From positions 27,620-91,619 of the forward strand of contig JAEDDH010000016.1 in NCBI GenBank assembly GCA_016293845.1: a stretch of 64,000 nucleotides of DNA, given 5' to 3'. The translations under genes were made by a program, and so were the position numbers. Of the stretch, positions 61,144-64,000 are shown one piece after another; position 1 is the stretch's first letter; each line of letters begins with the position of its first letter. Under the pieces are notes generated by a model. It ran no database searches. It saw only the letters and a list, made by a program, of their open reading frames with translations, and was not told the origin of the DNA. Origin of the DNA: Bacteroidales bacterium. GTDB lineage: Bacteria; Bacteroidota; Bacteroidia; Bacteroidales; UBA3824.

Positions 61144-61179
61144 TTACATTAATATTATCGCACAATTTTACGAAAAAAT

Positions 61180-62202
61180 CTATGCAAAAGTTGTACCGCC
61201 ATAAAAATCTACCACAGGGTCGGGATGGTTCAAAGATAAGCCGCATTGTTGGTTGGCAGCACGGCAACCCGCCTTGCAACGTTGCAGTCGAGAGCAGTTG
61301 GCACAAAAGTCAGGCACCACCCTGCCCCACTCCGTTGCCGATGGATTCTGAAAAATTTCTTCGGGATTGTTGGTAAAAATATTGCCGAGCACCACGGGCG
61401 AATGGTTGCAAAACCGCACATTTCCCAAATAGTCGATAACAACAGGACGGCGGCTGACATCAAATGAACAAGCCGAAAACCTTATGCCCGGATATAGGTC
61501 GGGATTGAGAACGCAATGCGGAGTGCAAACACTCGAAAGTATTGTAAGATTCTGTTTTACAGCCACATCAGATATTTCTTTAAAAGCATTTTGCAACTGC
61601 TCTTTGGTAGGAAGAATATCCTCAGGATGGCTAACGCCCTCGCCACCAATATTATAGCGGTTGAGCATAATGCGTGATATACCGAGCGAATGAATATAAC
61701 TAACTGTTTCTGAGACTGTTTCAGCATTGAATTTGGTAAGCACAATCACAGCCGTGGGAACAATTCCGCGCTCAATCAACACCTTTATAATATGTAGTGA
61801 TTTTTGGTGCGAACCCTTCACTGCGGTCATAAAATCGTGAACATCGGGATTGGCACTATGCAGCGGAAGTTCAAAAAGTTTGCATCCGAGGCCTAGCAAT
61901 TGCAGATATTTTTCAGGCGGAGCAAAATTGCCGTTAGAAATTATCCCCACTCCTACCCCCTTAAAACGAGCTGCAAGCACAAGTTCGCCAAAACGCTCAG
62001 TCATAAAAGGTTCGCCGCCGGTAAAAGTAATCTGACCCACGTCAAATACTTTAAATATTTGCTGCAAAGTTTTTTTTACCTGCGCATACGACGACGGAGC
62101 GGGAGTTTCGCCTGTATTTTTGTAATGATTGTAACAAAAGCGGCAATTGAGGTTGCAACGCATTGTGGTCTCGAAACTTACGAGCGGCAGTTTAGCCTTC
62201 AT
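61180..62202 (-). CDS. Radical SAM/SPASM enzyme, rSAM/lipoprotein system
   Basis: 340 aa. The iron-sulphur site is ETTMRCNLNCRFCYNHY with Cys16, Cys20 and Cys23. FTGGEPFMTER is the SAM-binding region. The C-terminal half has many Cys (SVCTPHC, SACSFD, RFCNHSPVVLGNIF, FCANCSRLQRCKAGCR), so it carries SPASM-type extra clusters, as in peptide-modifying maturases. It lies 2 bp after the lipoprotein-like gene. I recall NCBI family pairs named rSAM_w_lipo and lipo_with_rSAM (TIGR04133/TIGR04134) that fit this arrangement. Its likely substrate is that neighbour. Confidence 0.85.
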   Translation of the reverse strand: MKAKLPLVSFETTMRCNLNCRFCYNHYKNTGETPAPSSYAQVKKTLQQIFKVFDVGQITFTGGEPFMTERFGELVLAARFKGVGVGIISNGNFAPPEKYLQLLGLGCKLFELPLHSANPDVHDFMTAVKGSHQKSLHIIKVLIERGIVPTAVIVLTKFNAETVSETVSYIHSLGISRIMLNRYNIGGEGVSHPEDILPTKEQLQNAFKEISDVAVKQNLTILSSVCTPHCVLNPDLYPGIRFSACSFDVSRRPVVIDYLGNVRFCNHSPVVLGNIFTNNPEEIFQNPSATEWGRVVPDFCANCSRLQRCKAGCRAANQQCGLSLNHPDPVVDFYGGTTFA

Positions 62203-62204
62203 CG

Positions 62205-62759
62205 CTACTCTATATTAATCTGATGCGATTCAAAATTATAATCGTGACTTGAAACTTTGGAGATATTGATCCAATAACGCCCCGAAGCAAGTTTTTCCTT
62301 AATATCTATCGAAAATTTTGAAGCGTAAGATGTTGAATCATCAGGAGTTACCTTTAATATACCCTGTTGGAGTGTGTCATTGGTTCTGTCTTTGGTGATG
62401 GAATAAAAATATTCTTCTTCGGTGGGGTCGTAAATTGAACCTGTTATCTTATTGTTAATCACCACATTATTAGAGGTATCGGTATCAAAATTCACCACGT
62501 TTTGAGCGGGCATATCGTAGCACATAACCTCTGGTTCGGGATTAGCGGTATCGTAGCAAGTGGGCTGACTGACAAGGAAACAGCCACTTACCATCATCGA
62601 ATTGAGCGTAATGAGCACTCCACCCAAAACCATTTTTTTATTAATAAAAAATTCCGATTTGCCACGGCTAATCCACACGGCAGCCGACACAATCAAAAAT
62701 GCCGCGCCCACAAACACGATGGCAAAAACTATAAACGGTGCTAAAAAGTCTTTATTCAT
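62205..62759 (-). CDS. Membrane/lipoprotein with CYD motifs, predicted rSAM substrate
   Basis: 184 aa. A first hydrophobic helix spans about 7-31. A second (KKMVLGGVLITLNSMMVSGC) ends in a lipobox-like VSGC with Cys60. Directly after come two spaced CYD motifs (TCYDTANPEPEV at 67-78, MCYDMPAQ at 79-86). The remainder is a beta-rich domain (VVINNKITGSIYDPTEEEYF, SGRYWINISKVSSHDYNF). Internal ATG at residue 43 could be an alternative start giving a conventional lipoprotein. It is 2 bp upstream of the radical SAM gene and 43 bp downstream of tatC. Confidence 0.75.
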   Translation of the reverse strand: MNKDFLAPFIVFAIVFVGAAFLIVSAAVWISRGKSEFFINKKMVLGGVLITLNSMMVSGCFLVSQPTCYDTANPEPEVMCYDMPAQNVVNFDTDTSNNVVINNKITGSIYDPTEEEYFYSITKDRTNDTLQQGILKVTPDDSTSYASKFSIDIKEKLASGRYWINISKVSSHDYNFESHQINIE

Positions 62760-62802
62760 AATTGGCTTATTTTAAGGTTACACACCGCAAATATACACAT
62801 AA

Positions 62803-63606
62803 TTATTCTTCTGCCAAATTTTTTTTCTCAGCACGTTTTACCACCGCCACACTCAATTCAAACACACAATAGAGGGGCAACGCGGTAATCATCATAGTAA
62901 AAATATCGGTTGAGGGAGTGATAATGGCAGCCAAAATCAACACAGCCACAAAAGCGTGACGGCGGTAACGTTTTAAAAACGAATGACTTAAAATGCCTGC
63001 CCGAGCAAGAAAATACGCCGCCACCGGAAGTTCAAACGAAAGTCCCGTGGCAAGACATAGTTGCACAAGCGTATCTATATAAGAATCAATGGATATGAGG
63101 TTTTCAATGTCGGGCGTTACCTGATATGCCGCCAAAAAATTTACCGACAGCGGAAAAATCATAAAATAGGACACCATTACACCAAGATAAAAAAGAAATC
63201 CAGTGTAAATCAGAGCCTTAAACATAATTTTTTTTTCCTTTTGATACAATGCCGGACGCACAAACATCCACATTTCGCTGCTAAGATACGGCACCCCAAT
63301 CACCAAGGCAATGTAAAACGACATACTCAGATGCGTAAACAACTGAGCAGCAAGCCTTGTGCTGATGATTTTTACAGGCTGAATATCGTTGACACCCACA
63401 TCGTAGCCCAACGCAACCATTACGCGGCGCATAAGCCTAAAAGTGGGGAAATCTTCGTTGGTAGGATAAAAGACAACGTACTCAAAAACAAAGTCTTTGA
63501 GCATAAAAACCGCCACAGCAATCACCGTTACCACAGCGAGCGAACGGATAATTGCACCACGGAGTACTTCGAGATGATCCCAAAAACATCCTTCGGAAGA
63601 TGCCAT
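62803..63606 (-). CDS. tatC: Twin-arginine translocase subunit TatC
   Basis: 267-aa inner-membrane core of the Tat system, with six helices. It has WDHLEVLRGAIIRSLAVVTV (the conserved HLxELR-type start), YIALVIGVPYLSSEMWMFVR, ALYQKEKKIMFKALIYTGFL, YIDTLVQLCLATGLSFELPV and ILAAIITPSTDIFTMMITAL. Its ATG overlaps the tatA stop by one base (TAATG), so the two are coupled. Confidence 0.95.
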   Translation of the reverse strand: MASSEGCFWDHLEVLRGAIIRSLAVVTVIAVAVFMLKDFVFEYVVFYPTNEDFPTFRLMRRVMVALGYDVGVNDIQPVKIISTRLAAQLFTHLSMSFYIALVIGVPYLSSEMWMFVRPALYQKEKKIMFKALIYTGFLFYLGVMVSYFMIFPLSVNFLAAYQVTPDIENLISIDSYIDTLVQLCLATGLSFELPVAAYFLARAGILSHSFLKRYRRHAFVAVLILAAIITPSTDIFTMMITALPLYCVFELSVAVVKRAEKKNLAEE

Positions 63607-63806
63607 TACTCTTTTTTGTCGGAAGTTTCGGTTTTGGTCTTGGATTCGGTGTCCACATTGGTGCCGTTCATACCGTCTTTAAACTCCTTGACCCCGCGAC
63701 CGAGACCGCGCATAAGGTCGGGAATTTTTTTTGCGCCAAACAGAACAAGTACAATCAACAGAATGATAATAAGTTCCTGTCCTCCGATAATGCCTAAGAG
63801 TGTCAT
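63606..63806 (-). CDS. tatA: Twin-arginine translocase subunit TatA/E
   Basis: 66 aa. One N-terminal helix (IIGGQELIIILLIVLVLFGA) is followed by the FGAKKIPDLMRGLGRGVKEF hinge and amphipathic helix that line the Tat pore, then a polar tail rich in Thr, Asp and Lys. First gene of the operon that continues to tatC and, closely, the CYD lipoprotein and radical SAM genes. Confidence 0.93.
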   Translation of the reverse strand: MTLLGIIGGQELIIILLIVLVLFGAKKIPDLMRGLGRGVKEFKDGMNGTNVDTESKTKTETSDKKE

Positions 63807-63837
63807 TTTAAAATGTGTTTAAATTGTTATAACGGGG

Positions 63838-63867
63838 CAAAGATAAAAAAAAATGGTGAATAGCAAA
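63838..63867 (-). promoter_or_regulatory. tatA operon promoter
   Basis: On the minus strand TTTG (63867-63864), an 18-nt spacer and TATCTTTG (63845-63838), matching the Bacteroidota consensus about 32 bp upstream of tatA. Confidence 0.65.
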
Positions 63868-63932
63868 TGATTGTTTTCAAAATAAGGATAAAAAAACGGA
63901 GAGAGGATGGCCTCTTAAATTAAGATTTAGAA

Positions 63933-64000
63933 TTATTCCCCCTCAATCACCTCCATCTCCACTTCGTGTTTGGATGTGGATTTGTTGTAGTTGATGCCGC
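63933..64000 (-). CDS. C-terminal end of an unidentified protein (partial)
   Basis: The minus-strand frame ending at TAA 63933-63935 gives GINYNKSTSKHEVEMEVIEG plus E and runs off the window. Only 22 residues are visible, acidic at the end. No family can be assigned. Confidence 0.4.
   Translation of the reverse strand, partial: GINYNKSTSKHEVEMEVIEGE

Overview
The window is a contiguous, AT-rich bacterial chromosome segment from a member of the Bacteroidota, most likely Bacteroidales. Three things point there: promoters of the form TTTG-N18-20-TAnnTTTG (the Bacteroidota sigma consensus) lie before many genes; Shine-Dalgarno sequences are mostly absent; and the gene families are typical of the phylum (DUF4143 ATPase, DUF4250 protein, rSAM/lipoprotein pair, C69 dipeptidase, AAA/PD-(D/E)XK family protein, Bacteroidota-type XerD, TatAC). 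There is no rRNA and only one tRNA. I see no CRISPR array, complete insertion sequence or prophage.

Layout. 0.2-4.3 kb: dapB and the translation operon thrS-infC-rpmI-rplT, with infC apparently starting at AUA. 4.4-8.4 kb: an antitoxin-like remnant, a XerD-type recombinase with an acidic tail, a secreted esterase and a DUF4143 ATPase. 8.5-14.6 kb: a Type III-like restriction-modification pair (res-mod, ATGA overlap) preceded by a 6S-like structured RNA. 14.8-17.6 kb: recF and dnaX. 17.7-21.8 kb: a four-gene cluster of a beta-helix lipoprotein, a VTC-type polyphosphate polymerase domain protein, a DUF4956 membrane protein and a DUF2490 protein. 21.9-26.8 kb: flippase, lipoprotein, two GtrA-type genes (one frameshifted), SlyD, tRNA-Arg and methionine aminopeptidase. 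26.9-32.4 kb: hybrid sensor kinase, sirtuin, several small hypotheticals and a CYTH protein. 32.5-42.6 kb: ParA with a 103-aa partner, a run of envelope proteins that includes two zinc-peptidase-like proteins (one missing its catalytic residues), FtsE and DUF389. 42.6-49.6 kb: a 21-codon micropeptide unit, C69 dipeptidase plus symporter, a DUF3990 ADP-ribosyltransferase-like toxin with its partner coupled to ribH, and a secreted metalloprotease. 49.7-58.7 kb: a doubly broken AAA/nuclease gene, a Rel-type ppGpp synthetase with a degenerate hydrolase half, gyrB, DUF4250, guaB and rarA. 58.8-64 kb: a SpoIIE phosphatase, a radical-SAM/lipoprotein pair, tatC, tatA and the end of one more gene.

The best candidates for undescribed biology are: (1) tatA-tatC-CYD lipoprotein-radical SAM; (2) DUF3990 toxin, an unrecognised 156-aa partner and ribH, joined by ATGA overlaps; (3) the VTC/DUF4956/beta-helix/DUF2490 cluster; (4) ParA with a mini-partner that carries only a ParB-like N-terminal motif; (5) the 21-aa membrane micropeptide with its own promoter and terminator; and (6) a 6S-like RNA directly upstream of the restriction genes.

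Several genes carry single-base lesions (a stop in a lipoprotein signal peptide, a T-run frameshift in GtrA, a frameshift plus stop in the AAA/nuclease gene, a stop in an antitoxin-like remnant). Either local gene decay or assembly error could explain these. All functional calls were made by reading motifs; no database search was run.
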